This document shows, piece by piece, positions 42,448-50,426 of a stretch of 50,457 bases of DNA. Made by a program: the position numbers and the translations under genes. Source of the DNA: Stenotrophomonas maltophilia (GTDB lineage Bacteria > Pseudomonadota > Gammaproteobacteria > Xanthomonadales > Xanthomonadaceae); NCBI RefSeq assembly GCF_013464485.1, contig NZ_RAUX01000025.1, positions 1 through 50,457 of the forward strand, given 5' to 3'. The notes below the pieces were generated by a model. That model was not told the DNA's origin. It did no database searches and saw nothing but the letters and a program-made list of their open reading frames with translations. The stretch's first letter is position 1, and the number at the start of each line of letters is the position of its first letter.

Positions 42448-43965
42448 GTGACATCGATCAAGCAGGAAGACCTCATCCAGTCCATCGCCGACGCGCTGCA
42501 GTACATCTCGTACTACCACCCGGTCGACTACATCAAGAACCTTGCCGCCGCCTACGAGCGCGAGGAGTCGCCGGCCGCCAAGGAAGCGATGGCGCAGATC
42601 CTGATCAATTCGCGCATGTGCGCCGAAGGCCACCGTCCGATCTGCCAGGACACCGGCATCGTCACGGTGTTCCTGGAAATCGGCATGGACGTGCGTTGGG
42701 ATGACGCCACCATGGGCGTGGAAGACATGGCCAATGAGGGCGTGCGCCGTGCCTACATGCACCCGGACAACAAGCTGCGCGCCTCGGTGCTGGCTGATCC
42801 GGCTGGCAAGCGCATCAACACCAGGGACAACACCCCGGGCGTGGTCAACGTCAAGGTGGTGCCGGGCAACACCGTCGATGTCATCGTCGCCGCAAAGGGC
42901 GGTGGTTCGGAAGCGAAGACCAAGTTCGCCATGCTCAACCCGTCCGACTCGATCGTCGACTGGGTGCTGAAGACCGTGCCGACCATGGGCGCCGGCTGGT
43001 GCCCGCCGGGCATGCTTGGCATCGGCATCGGCGGCACCGCCGAGAAGGCGATGCTGCTGGCCAAGGAAGCGCTGATGGAACCGATCGACATCACCGAGCT
43101 GCAAGCCCGCGGTGCGTCCAACCGCATCGAAGAGCTGCGCCTGGAGCTGTACGAGAAGGTCAACGCACTGGGCATCGGCGCGCAGGGCCTGGGCGGCCTG
43201 ACCACCGTGCTCGACATCAAGATCAACGATTACCCGACCCACGCGGCCAACCTGCCGGTGGCGATGATCCCGAATTGCGCGGCCACCCGCCACGCGCACT
43301 TCACCCTGGATGGCAGCGGCCCGGTGATGCTGGACCCGCCGTCGCTGGAGGACTGGCCGAAGCTGACCTACGATTCGTCCAAGGGTACCCGCGTGGACCT
43401 GGACACGATCACACCGGAAGACGTGGCCAGCTGGAAGCCGGGCCAGACCCTGCTGCTCAACGGCAAGCTGCTGACCGGCCGCGACGCCGCGCACAAGCGC
43501 ATGGTCGACATGCTCAACAAGGGCGAAGCGCTGCCGGTCGACCTGAAGGGTCGTTTCATCTACTACGTCGGCCCGGTCGACCCGGTGCGCGATGAAGTGG
43601 TGGGCCCGGCCGGCCCGACCACCGCCACCCGCATGGACAAGTTCACCCGCCAGGTGCTGGAGCAGACCGGCCTGCTGGGCATGGTCGGCAAGGCCGAGCG
43701 CGGCCCGGCGGCGATCGAAGCGATCCGTGACAACAAGTCGGCCTACCTGATGGCGGTCGGTGGTTCGGCCTACCTGGTGTCCAAGGCGATCAAGGCGGCC
43801 AAGGTGGTCGGTTTCGCCGACCTGGGCATGGAAGCGATCTACGAGTTCACCGTGCAGGACATGCCGGTGACCGTGGCAGTGGATTCCACCGGCGAATCGG
43901 TACACAAGACCGGCCCGCGCGAATGGCAGGCCCGCATCGGCAAGATTCCGGTGGTGGTGGAGTAA
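42448..43965 (+). CDS. fum: fumarate hydratase, class I (iron-sulfur)
   Basis: TCA-cycle enzyme of 505 residues converting fumarate to malate with a catalytic [4Fe-4S] cluster. The three cluster cysteines are placed as in class I fumarases: Cys66 (RPICQDTG), Cys185 (GWCPPGML) and Cys277 (PNCAATRHAHF). The C-terminal domain contains MVGKAERGPAAIEAI. Because its cluster is oxygen-labile, it is the iron-dependent counterpart to class II FumC. GTG 42448 has a weak ribosome site. A TAAAAT box at 42401-42406 is a likely -10 element, and a terminator lies at 43986-44012. Confidence 0.96.
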   Translation: MTSIKQEDLIQSIADALQYISYYHPVDYIKNLAAAYEREESPAAKEAMAQILINSRMCAEGHRPICQDTGIVTVFLEIGMDVRWDDATMGVEDMANEGVRRAYMHPDNKLRASVLADPAGKRINTRDNTPGVVNVKVVPGNTVDVIVAAKGGGSEAKTKFAMLNPSDSIVDWVLKTVPTMGAGWCPPGMLGIGIGGTAEKAMLLAKEALMEPIDITELQARGASNRIEELRLELYEKVNALGIGAQGLGGLTTVLDIKINDYPTHAANLPVAMIPNCAATRHAHFTLDGSGPVMLDPPSLEDWPKLTYDSSKGTRVDLDTITPEDVASWKPGQTLLLNGKLLTGRDAAHKRMVDMLNKGEALPVDLKGRFIYYVGPVDPVRDEVVGPAGPTTATRMDKFTRQVLEQTGLLGMVGKAERGPAAIEAIRDNKSAYLMAVGGSAYLVSKAIKAAKVVGFADLGMEAIYEFTVQDMPVTVAVDSTGESVHKTGPREWQARIGKIPVVVE

Positions 43966-43985
43966 TCCTTCCATCCAGTGTTCAG

Positions 43986-44016
43986 ACAACGGCGCCCGTG
44001 TGGCGCCGTTGTTGTG
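43986..44016 (+). terminator. fumarase terminator
   Basis: Perfect arms ACAACGGCGCC and GGCGCCGTTGT with loop CGTGT, followed by TGTGTG. Confidence 0.75.
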
Positions 44017-44082
44017 TGCAGCCTGCCCGCGCGCGGCCTGCTCTGCTAACGTACTGGCCGGCGTACTGGAAGGGAGACCATC

Positions 44083-44478
44083 GTGCTGCAGTGGTCGCGT
44101 GTTTTCGCGTTGCTGGTCGCTACGCTGGCGTGCAGCGCCTGCGGGCCACGTTATTTCGTCGAGCCACCAACCCACGAAGCGGGGAAGATCTGCGCGTCGG
44201 TCTGCGAGAGCCAGAAGGCGACGTGCGACTTCCACAACCGCGCCCGTGCCGAATCGGATCAGCGGAGCTGCGAAAGCGACAAGAGCCGGATCATCGACCG
44301 TTGCAGTGGTATCGCCGACGACAAGCAGCGGCACAACTGCGAAGGGCGTAACGGTGCCGGAAACTACTGTGGTGCCCCGGCGCTTCCTTCATGCAATGCT
44401 CCTTACGTCCAGTGCCTGCTCTCCTGCGGTGGCACGGTGAATGAAGTCCGCACGGCCACCGGTGTTCCCGTGTACTGA
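44083..44478 (+). CDS. cysteine-rich exported protein, copy 1
   Basis: Small secreted protein of 131 residues with an N-terminal signal sequence (LLVATLACSACG) that may be a lipoprotein signal; the lipobox is imperfect. After it come ten cysteines in a symmetric order: C-x3-C-x6-C near the start (CASVCESQKATC) and the mirror C-x6-C-x3-C near the end (CNAPYVQCLLSC), with four between. The next gene has the same layout, so they are paralogues. I recognise no family; an oxidised helical hairpin in the envelope is a reasonable structural guess. GTG start with GGGAGA upstream. Confidence 0.75.
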   Translation: MLQWSRVFALLVATLACSACGPRYFVEPPTHEAGKICASVCESQKATCDFHNRARAESDQRSCESDKSRIIDRCSGIADDKQRHNCEGRNGAGNYCGAPALPSCNAPYVQCLLSCGGTVNEVRTATGVPVY

Positions 44479-44554
44479 TCCGGGGGCGCGTCGGCGCCTG
44501 CACCAGCAACCGTAGTCTGCTAGGGTCGGTACACCCCCAGCACCGGATGTGTCC

Positions 44555-44893
44555 ATGCGCCTGCTTCGATCCCTCGCGGCTGTGTTCCTGCTGGTCCTGG
44601 CCGGCTGCAGTACAACCTCATCCTATGAAGGTGCGGATTTCTCCGCGTCCGCGCAGTGCCACATGCAGTGCCAGGCCGGCTATCGCAGCTGCATGGCGCA
44701 GAATGACGCCCTCGGCAGCCGCCAGAGCAATTGCGAGCAGCAGGTGGTACCGGCACCGGACAGGCGCTGCAAGGACGTGGACAACCCTGAGCTGCGCCGT
44801 GCCTGCGAACTGAAGGCGCATGACTGTACGATGCGCGCGCCGATGATGTCCTGTGGCGAACGCCGGGATTCCTGCATGAGCAGCTGCGGTTGA
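44555..44893 (+). CDS. cysteine-rich lipoprotein, copy 2
   Basis: Lipoprotein of 112 residues with a clear lipobox VLAGC (Cys about 18). The mature part has ten cysteines in the same order as the preceding gene: C-x3-C-x6-C (CHMQCQAGYRSC), four middle cysteines, then C-x6-C-x3-C (CGERRDSCMSSC) at the very end. Overall identity to copy 1 is otherwise low, so the cysteine framework is what is conserved. ATG 44555 is used; GTG 44549 is also possible. It lies 76 bp after copy 1 and 58 bp before a GST gene. Confidence 0.8.
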   Translation: MRLLRSLAAVFLLVLAGCSTTSSYEGADFSASAQCHMQCQAGYRSCMAQNDALGSRQSNCEQQVVPAPDRRCKDVDNPELRRACELKAHDCTMRAPMMSCGERRDSCMSSCG

Positions 44894-44951
44894 GCAACGA
44901 TCGCGCGGGTGGGCGCATAATCGGCCGGTCCACCTGCGCAGGATCTTCCGC

Positions 44952-45587
44952 ATGAGCACTACGCTGTATGGTTCGACCAGTACTGCCGCCCTGGTCGTGC
45001 ACTGGCTGTTGATCGAGCTGGGCATCGAGCATGAACTGGTGCTGCTGGATTTCGACACGCGCGAGCACAAGTCGGCGGAGTACCTGGCGCTGAATCCCGC
45101 CGGGCTGGTGCCGACGCTGATGATCGATGGCATGGTATTGACCGAGGCGGCGGCCATCGCGCTGTATCTGGCCGACCGTCACCCGGAAGCTGGGCTGCTG
45201 CCGGAGGTGGGTACAGCCGAGCGCGCCGATGGCTACCGCTGGATGTTCTGGTGCGCCAATACGCTGCAGCCGGCCTACCGTGCCTGGTTTTATCCGCATG
45301 AAATGGCGGGCGAGGCGAACATCGACGCGAGCCGCGAAATGGCGCGGCAGCGCCTTGAGGCGGCCTGGCAGCATGTCGCCACGCACCTGCAGGCACATGG
45401 GCCCTATCTGATGGGGACCACGCCCTGCGTGGTCGACTACATGCTGGTGATGCTGATGCGCTGGTCGCGCAACATGCCGAAGCCCAGCGACGCCTGGCCG
45501 GAGCTCAAGGCACATGCCACGTCGATGAAGGCGCGTCCGGCGTTCGCCGAGGTGTACCGCCGCGAAGGCATCACTGATTGGCTGTAA
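44952..45587 (+). CDS. glutathione S-transferase family protein
   Basis: Cytosolic GST-fold protein of 211 residues. The N-terminal thioredoxin-like domain has LYGSTSTAALVVHWLLIELG (Ser/Thr in the position of the glutathione-activating residue), the cis-Pro in GLVPTLMIDG and the TEAAAIALYLAD helix that binds the gamma-glutamyl end. The C-terminal all-helical domain ends REGITDWL. It resembles beta/nu-type bacterial GSTs involved in detoxification, but the substrate cannot be stated. No terminator is evident; a REP-derived repeat field follows at 45618-45799. Confidence 0.92.
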   Translation: MSTTLYGSTSTAALVVHWLLIELGIEHELVLLDFDTREHKSAEYLALNPAGLVPTLMIDGMVLTEAAAIALYLADRHPEAGLLPEVGTAERADGYRWMFWCANTLQPAYRAWFYPHEMAGEANIDASREMARQRLEAAWQHVATHLQAHGPYLMGTTPCVVDYMLVMLMRWSRNMPKPSDAWPELKAHATSMKARPAFAEVYRREGITDWL

Positions 45588-45617
45588 ACCAGCCGTGGAG
45601 GCAGCAGGGACCCCGTC

Positions 45618-45799
45618 TGGGTAGAGTCGACTGTCAGTCGAATATCGCGCGCAGCGCGGGCCTTTCCGCGGACGAATCTGAAGGATTGGCGGAGAGTCGA
45701 CTAACAGTCGACTCTACCAACAGTCGACTCTACCAACAGTCGACTCTACCAACAGTCGACTCTACCGGCAGTTCACTCAACCGGCAGTCCACTCCACCA
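45618..45799. repeat. SMAG-type REP element with derived 16-bp tandem array
   Basis: A GTAG palindrome (GTAGAGTCGACTGTCAGTCG onward, 45622) is followed by an inverted arm and then six 16-bp units at 45704-45799. The first three units are identical (acagtcgactctacca), the fourth has one change, and the last two drift but keep the 16-bp period. The unit is itself one arm of the palindrome plus a spacer. No gene is seen between the GST gene and arsC. Confidence 0.8.
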
Positions 45800-45832
45800 A
45801 CGGGTTTCGCTGCCCCGCGGTGGCGGTGCGGG

Positions 45833-46174
45833 TTACAGGATCTCCAGCACCGTTTCCGGTGGCCGACACAGGCGTGCGCCCTTGGCCGTGCGCACCACGG
45901 GGCGGTTGATCAACCGCGGGTGCTCGGCCATTGCGGCCAGCAGGGTGGCCTCGTCGGCACCGCCCAGGCCCAGTTCGGCGAATGCCACTTCCTTGCTGCG
46001 TACCAGGTCGCGTGCGCTCAATCCTGATTCGGCCAGCACCTGGCGCAACGCGGCCACGTCCGGCGGGTTGACCAGATACTCGAACACCACTGGATCGAAG
46101 CCCGCATCGCGGATCAGCTTCAATGCACCACGCGAGTTGCTGCAGGCCGGGTTGTGCCAGATCGTCACCACCAT
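45833..46174 (-). CDS. arsC: arsenate reductase (ArsC/glutaredoxin type)
   Basis: Glutaredoxin-coupled arsenate reductase-like protein, 113 residues. The N-terminus TIWHNPACSNSRGAL has the nucleophilic Cys in the HNPxCSxSR motif. The arginines that bind arsenate are present in LVRSK and LINRPVV, with LCRPPETV near the end. ATG 46174 shares a base with the stop of pldA (TGATG), so it is translationally coupled to that gene. No arsR or arsB is nearby, so a general redox or YfgD-like role is as likely as arsenic resistance. Confidence 0.93.
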   Translation of the reverse strand: MVVTIWHNPACSNSRGALKLIRDAGFDPVVFEYLVNPPDVAALRQVLAESGLSARDLVRSKEVAFAELGLGGADEATLLAAMAEHPRLINRPVVRTAKGARLCRPPETVLEIL

Positions 46175-47328
46175 CAGAACCACTCCAGCAGGGACACGCC
46201 CACGCCCACGTAGGTGGCCTTGTGGTTGTAGTCGATCAGGCTTTCGCCGTAGCCGTCGAAGACCTGCACGTGGCCGCGCAGCAGGTTGCTGATCGGGAAG
46301 CCGTAGTCCAGCTGCAGAGCGCCGTGCGAACGGCTGCCGGTGCGCAGCGAATGGCGTGCCATCAGCGAGACTTCATGGCCATTGCGGTTCCAGGTGAGGG
46401 TCGCGTCACCGCGGCCCATGTAATCCTCGATGTCCGGGTTGTTGTCGTCGCTGCGGCTCTCGGGAATGCGGTACCAGGGACGCAGTACCAGCGCCCAGTT
46501 CTCGCGGTCCAGGCCGATGTTGAGCATCACCCGGTTCCAGCTGCGCGACAGCGGGTCGGCGCGGCCGTTGGACTGGTGGTTCAGCGCGATGCCGGTCATG
46601 CGCCCGCGCCAGCCACCGATCGAATAGCCATTGCGGAACACCATCATCACTTCCGGCTCGTAGTTGGTTTCGCGGAACGGGCGCGAGTCGGCGCTGTTGT
46701 AGGCCTGCCAGCGCGAACTCTGGGTGTAGCCGGCCCAGATGTCGCCGTTGTCGCCGAACAGGTTCTCGGCAATCTTGGTCTTGAAGCTGATCTGGAACTT
46801 CAGCTCGGCGCTGTCCAGCACCTGCGGCGTGGCGACCGTATTGGCCGGGTTCGGCGAATGCGGCGTGGTGTTGCGATCGCTGGTCCAGAACGCCGGCAAC
46901 AGGTACACCGGCTTGTAGGCGCGCAGCTGGAACGGGCCGAGCTTGGAGTCTTCGGCCAGCTCCCAGCGGCTGTCCAGCAGCGAGCCACGGCCGGCATTGG
47001 CCAGCGCGCTGTCAGGGGCTGCTGGACGGAACAGATCGCTGACCCGCTCGCGCAGTTTCTCTTCGCCCTGGCTCACGCGTGCAGTCTGGCGTTCTTCGCG
47101 ACGGGCCTGCGCGGCCGCCTCGGCCGCAGCGTCCGCCTCGGCGGTGGCCTGTGGGGTACGCCCGAACTGGCGGTCATAACAGGCCAGGCGGGCGGCGTCG
47201 GTGGTAATTGCCGCACATGCGGCCGGCGAGGCTTCGGCGCTGGGCGCAAACTCCTGTGCGGCCAACGGCGCACTGGCCAGGGCCAGTGCAAGCGGTGCGA
47301 GGCGGGGAAGCAGCGGAGACAGGGTCAT
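46174..47328 (-). CDS. pldA: outer-membrane phospholipase A
   Basis: Outer-membrane beta-barrel phospholipase of 384 residues, hydrolysing phospholipids that reach the outer leaflet. The catalytic motif HQSNGR has His251 and Ser253, the dyad of the PldA family, followed by SRSWNR with the conserved Asn. A signal peptide ends at LAAQ (residue 24). The mature N-terminus carries a segment with two cysteines (AACAAITTDAARLACYDRQF) and an Ala/Glu/Arg-rich coiled region before the barrel, so the protein is longer than E. coli PldA (289). The last residue is Phe, as barrel proteins require. arsC is coupled downstream. Confidence 0.92.
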   Translation of the reverse strand: MTLSPLLPRLAPLALALASAPLAAQEFAPSAEASPAACAAITTDAARLACYDRQFGRTPQATAEADAAAEAAAQARREERQTARVSQGEEKLRERVSDLFRPAAPDSALANAGRGSLLDSRWELAEDSKLGPFQLRAYKPVYLLPAFWTSDRNTTPHSPNPANTVATPQVLDSAELKFQISFKTKIAENLFGDNGDIWAGYTQSSRWQAYNSADSRPFRETNYEPEVMMVFRNGYSIGGWRGRMTGIALNHQSNGRADPLSRSWNRVMLNIGLDRENWALVLRPWYRIPESRSDDNNPDIEDYMGRGDATLTWNRNGHEVSLMARHSLRTGSRSHGALQLDYGFPISNLLRGHVQVFDGYGESLIDYNHKATYVGVGVSLLEWF

Positions 47329-47447
47329 TGCAGCAGGCCCTTCGGTGAATACGGGAATCGCACAGTGTGGCGGCTGTACCGGATCACGGCCAGCCCCCAC
47401 GGTTTATGCACGGCCACCGCGTGCGCGCGGCGTGAAGAAAGTGCCGC

Positions 47448-47933
47448 TCACAGGAACCAAGCGAAGGCAAACAGTCCCAGCATCGCGATCACCACGGCCA
47501 GCTTCAGTGCCAGGCCGAGCAGGATGCCGAGCCATGTGGCCAGGCCGACCTTGGTCGAGCGCCCCAGTTCGCGTGTGTGCCAGTACTCGCCGAGCAGGGC
47601 GCCCAGCAGTGGGCCTGCAAACAATCCGATCGGCATGAAGAACAGGCCGACGATGCTGCCGGCAAAGGTTCCCCAGAGTGCTTTGCGGCTGGCGCCCACC
47701 CGTTGTGCTCCCACCACGGTGGCCAGCACGTCCACCAGCAACGAGAGCAGGGTCAATGCCCCCAGCGCAACCAGGGTCGGCCAGCCGACGTGAGCGAAGC
47801 CGTCGGCCCAGGCCGCCAGCAACAGTCCGATGAATACCAGCGGGATGCCGGGCAGGGCCGGCAGGATGATGCCCGCAATGCCGACGAGGACAAAAATGAC
47901 CGCTAGCAGATATAAGATGAATGAGAGTCCCAT
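47448..47933 (-). CDS. DUF456 family membrane protein
   Basis: Integral membrane protein of 161 residues with about four or five hydrophobic segments. The DUF456 signature is clear: GIAGIILPALPGIPLVFIGLLLAAW near the N-terminus and later SKALWGTFAGSIVGLFFMPIGLFAGPLLGALLGEY, with Gly-rich helices. The function of the family is unknown. It is divergent from the cold-shock gene; 236 bp separates them, much of it probably the cold-shock leader. No partner gene is overlapped. Confidence 0.93.
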   Translation of the reverse strand: MGLSFILYLLAVIFVLVGIAGIILPALPGIPLVFIGLLLAAWADGFAHVGWPTLVALGALTLLSLLVDVLATVVGAQRVGASRKALWGTFAGSIVGLFFMPIGLFAGPLLGALLGEYWHTRELGRSTKVGLATWLGILLGLALKLAVVIAMLGLFAFAWFL

Positions 47934-47961
47934 GCTGTCCCGTATGGTGGCCGTTTTGGGG

Positions 47962-48169
47962 TTGACAGTGAAAGATTTTGCCAGTTGCTTTTTCGTTTTG
48001 GGCGGGTTAAGTTGCAGTCGCTGAGCTTGGCAAGGTCACCGTGGATCGTGGCCTGATGAAGCAAGATCTTCCCGATCCGCTGCATCGATGCACCTCGCTT
48101 CCCCCTTGCTTGTCAGCCGCCCACCAGGCGTTTCCTACAACAAGAGAGAGTCACCAGGGAGTTAGTGAG
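47962..48169 (+). promoter_or_regulatory. cold-shock gene promoter and long 5' leader
   Basis: A consensus -35 box TTGACA (47962-47967) is followed 17 bp later by the weak -10 candidate TTGCTT. This leaves a leader of roughly 170 nt before the cold-shock ATG, as in cspA-type genes whose leaders change structure with temperature. AGGGAG lies 7-9 bp from the start codon. Confidence 0.5.
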
Positions 48170-48379
48170 ATGTCTGATCGCGAGACCGGTACCGTCAAGT
48201 GGTTCAACGATGCAAAGGGCTTCGGCTTCATCAGCCGTGAAAACGGCGAAGACGTGTTCGTGCACTTCCGTGCCATCCAGACCCAGGGCTTCAAGAGCCT
48301 GAAGGAAGGCCAGAAGGTCACCTTCACCGTCGTGCAGGGCCAGAAGGGCCTGCAGGCCGACGCCGTGCAGCCGACCTGA
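48170..48379 (+). CDS. cold-shock protein (CspA family)
   Basis: RNA chaperone of 69 residues with a single five-strand OB fold. Both nucleic-acid-binding motifs are intact: RNP1 as KGFGFISR and RNP2 as VFVHFRAI. The N-terminus [20 protein letters not shown] is typical for gammaproteobacterial Csp proteins. Such proteins melt mRNA secondary structure in the cold or during growth transitions. The gene is monocistronic, with a long leader and a strong terminator at 48402-48429. Several csp paralogues are usual per genome, so I give no specific symbol. Confidence 0.96.
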   Translation: MSDRETGTVKWFNDAKGFGFISRENGEDVFVHFRAIQTQGFKSLKEGQKVTFTVVQGQKGLQADAVQPT

Positions 48380-48401
48380 TCGCGCTGCAAGCCGTCACAT
48401 G

Positions 48402-48429
48402 AAAAAGGCCCGCGCAAGCGGGCCTTTTT
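48402..48429. terminator. bidirectional terminator after the cold-shock gene
   Basis: Perfect arms AAAAAGGCCCGC and GCGGGCCTTTTT closing a GCAA tetraloop. It serves the cold-shock gene and the convergent lipoprotein gene. Confidence 0.93.
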
Positions 48430-48452
48430 CTTTGCCGTCGGCCCGGTGCAGA

Positions 48453-48947
48453 TCAGCGCAGGATGACCTTGCCGTTGACTACGCGCACGTAGGTGTTTTC
48501 GCGGATGCCGCCCAGGTCGCGCTGATTGACCACGATGGTGCGGCCATCATCCATGCGCACGCTGATGTCGTAGGTATCACTGGTGACGTTCTTCTGGATC
48601 TGGTTGCCCGCCAGCGCGCCACCGACCGCGCCTGCGGCGGCGGCGATGTTCTTGTTGCCACGGCTGCCGCCGGTGTGATCGGAGATCTCATGGCCGGCCA
48701 CGGCACCGACGATGCCGCCGAGGATGGCGCCGGTCGCGCTGGGCGCGGTGCGGCCCGACGGCACGGTGTTGATGCGGGTGACGATGCCACAGTCGGCGCA
48801 GCGACCCTGGTTGTAACCACCGTTGTTGCCGTAGCCGCCATTGTTGTAGCCGTTGTTGTAACCACCGCCACCATAGCCGGGCGAGGTGGCACAGCCTGCC
48901 AGGGCGAGGGTAGCGATGGCGCTGGCGGCGATGAGCTGGATCTTCAT
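48453..48947 (-). CDS. glycine-zipper 2TM lipoprotein (SlyB/Pcp-like)
   Basis: Outer-membrane lipoprotein of 164 residues with lipobox LALAGC (Cys about 19). The mature N-terminus is a Gly/Tyr/Asn repeat (YNNGYNNGGYGNNGG), then a CADCG pair, the two glycine-zipper helices (GAILGGIVGAVAGHEI and AAAAGAVGGALAGNQI, about 75-120) and a C-terminal beta domain ending VVNGKVILR. SlyB-like proteins stabilise the outer membrane under stress. AGGAGA lies 7 bp before ATG 48947. It faces the cold-shock gene across a shared terminator. Confidence 0.93.
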   Translation of the reverse strand: MKIQLIAASAIATLALAGCATSPGYGGGGYNNGYNNGGYGNNGGYNQGRCADCGIVTRINTVPSGRTAPSATGAILGGIVGAVAGHEISDHTGGSRGNKNIAAAAGAVGGALAGNQIQKNVTSDTYDISVRMDDGRTIVVNQRDLGGIRENTYVRVVNGKVILR

Positions 48948-49083
48948 GGGGCGTCTCCTGGCCGTGAAGGCGGGTGCGTTGGGTGGTGCTGCGTCATGCA
49001 GCAGGGTGGAGGAATCGTCCCCTTTTGAACGTGAACAAGGCGCCAACCACACCGACATTGTCCGGCTGCAGGATGAATGCGCC

Positions 49084-49518
49084 TCAGCGGAAGTCCTGGT
49101 GGCAGGCACGGCAGTCGGCCTGCAGGGTTTCAACCACCTTGGCCAGTGCGGTGCAGTCACTGGGCGGCGCAGCCAGCGCGGCGTTGAGGTTGCCGCGCAG
49201 CTGGCTGGCGTGCTGCTGGAACCGGCCGTTGTCCTTCAGCCCGGGAAAGGCCAGGTCGAGGTCGTTGGAAAGAAGGCGCAGGGCCTGCAGCCGCGGCACG
49301 CTGTCGGCGAGGCTGCAGCGGTTCTGCTGCTGGGCCTGCAGCAGCAGCTGCGATTGCCGCTGCATCACCTGCATCAGGCTGTCCGGGAACGGGTCGCGGC
49401 GGGCCTGCAGGGCGCGGCCGACCATGACCGTGGCAACCAGGCCGATCAGCAGGCCCAGGCACAGCACGAACAGGTAGCGATGGGCAGTGGACGGGCGGCG
49501 AGGCGGGCTGGCGCTCAT
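49084..49518 (-). CDS. membrane-anchored small c-type cytochrome-like protein
   Basis: Protein of 144 residues with one N-terminal membrane helix (about 14-34, RYLFVLCLGLLIGLVATVMV) and a mostly helical periplasmic part. The very C-terminus reads ADCRACHQDFR, so a CxxCH haem-c motif lies seven residues from the end, the placement seen in cytochrome c-prime-type four-helix proteins. Other helices such as RQSQLLLQAQQQNRC and FPGLKDNGRFQQHASQLRGNL would enclose the haem. The electron partner is unknown. It is divergent from tcdA by 80 bp. Confidence 0.8.
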   Translation of the reverse strand: MSASPPRRPSTAHRYLFVLCLGLLIGLVATVMVGRALQARRDPFPDSLMQVMQRQSQLLLQAQQQNRCSLADSVPRLQALRLLSNDLDLAFPGLKDNGRFQQHASQLRGNLNAALAAPPSDCTALAKVVETLQADCRACHQDFR

Positions 49519-49586
49519 GGCGGGCTCTCCGGGCGTGCAACGGTGGGTTCGATGCCGGCGCGCTGTAGGCGCTGGCGCCTGCACGT

Positions 49587-49599
49587 TAAAATAGCCGGA
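49587..49599 (+). promoter_or_regulatory. putative leaderless promoter of tcdA
   Basis: TAAAAT (49587-49592) is followed by agccgg and then the tcdA ATG, the same 6-bp spacing and nearly the same spacer as before nfuA. No Shine-Dalgarno sequence is present. Confidence 0.4.
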
Positions 49600-50426
49600 T
49601 GAACGAACAGGTCAAACAACGCTTCGCCGGCATCGAACGGCTGTATGGTGTAGGCGCGCTCGAGCGCCTGCAGGGCAGCCGCGTGGCGGTAGTGGGTATG
49701 GGCGGAGTCGGCTCGTGGGTGGTGGAAGCACTGGCGCGCTCGGCGGTCGGCCACCTGACCCTGATCGATGCCGATGACATCTGCGTGTCCAACACCAACC
49801 GGCAGCTGCCGGCGATGGAAGGCAACTACGGCCGCAACAAGGCCGAGGCGATGGCCGAGCGCTGCCGCGCGATCAACCCGGACATCGGGGTCGATGCCGT
49901 GCAGGCGTTCCTGACCGTGTCCAACATGGCCGAGCTGCTGGACCGTGGGTTCGACCTGGTGATCGATGCCTGCGACAGCTTCCGGGTCAAGGTCGAGACG
50001 ATCGCCTGGTGCCGTCGCCGCAAGCTGCCGCTGCTGACTGTGGGGGCTGCCGGTGGTCGCACCGATCCGACCCTGGTGCGCATCCGCGATGTCTCGCGCA
50101 CCGAGCACGACGCCATGCTGGCGCTGATCCGCAAGAAGCTGCGCAGCGAGTTCAATTTCCCGAAGAATGCCAAGCGCTATTTTGGCGTACCGGCGGTGTA
50201 CTCGCTGGAAAACGTGAAGTATCCGCAGGCCGATGGCAGCGTCTGCGGCATCCGTCCGAACCTGGGTGCGGATGCGGCACTGAAACTGGACTGCGGCGCA
50301 GGCCTCGGTGCGGCAACGCACATCACTGGCGCGTTCGCGTTCGCTGCGGTGGGCAAGGCGCTTGAGATGCTGCTGGAGCCGAAGAAGGCGAAAACTGAGG
50401 TGACCGAGGCCTACGCCGACGCATGA
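49599..50426 (+). CDS. tcdA: tRNA threonylcarbamoyladenosine dehydratase
   Basis: E1-like ATP-dependent enzyme (CsdL/YgdL), 275 residues, that cyclises t6A37 of tRNAs to ct6A. The Rossmann nucleotide-binding motif is VAVVGMGGVGSWVVEALARS (about 29-48), followed by DADDICVSNTNRQL with the conserved Asp and Arg and DACDSFRVK. In E. coli it works with the CsdA/CsdE sulfur system; neither is seen here. The last residues are acidic/Lys-rich. The gene ends 31 bp before the window edge, where a GCCGG-rich palindromic repeat seems to begin. Confidence 0.95.
   Translation: MNEQVKQRFAGIERLYGVGALERLQGSRVAVVGMGGVGSWVVEALARSAVGHLTLIDADDICVSNTNRQLPAMEGNYGRNKAEAMAERCRAINPDIGVDAVQAFLTVSNMAELLDRGFDLVIDACDSFRVKVETIAWCRRRKLPLLTVGAAGGRTDPTLVRIRDVSRTEHDAMLALIRKKLRSEFNFPKNAKRYFGVPAVYSLENVKYPQADGSVCGIRPNLGADAALKLDCGAGLGAATHITGAFAFAAVGKALEMLLEPKKAKTEVTEAYADA

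Noticed and set aside
44083-44893. Entry-exclusion or colicin-lysis lipoprotein pair
   Set aside because: No plasmid, conjugation or bacteriocin gene is nearby and the cysteine framework does not fit those small lipoproteins.
45704-45799. Possible CRISPR array
   Set aside because: The 16-bp units are contiguous with no unique spacers and derive from a REP arm; no cas genes are present.
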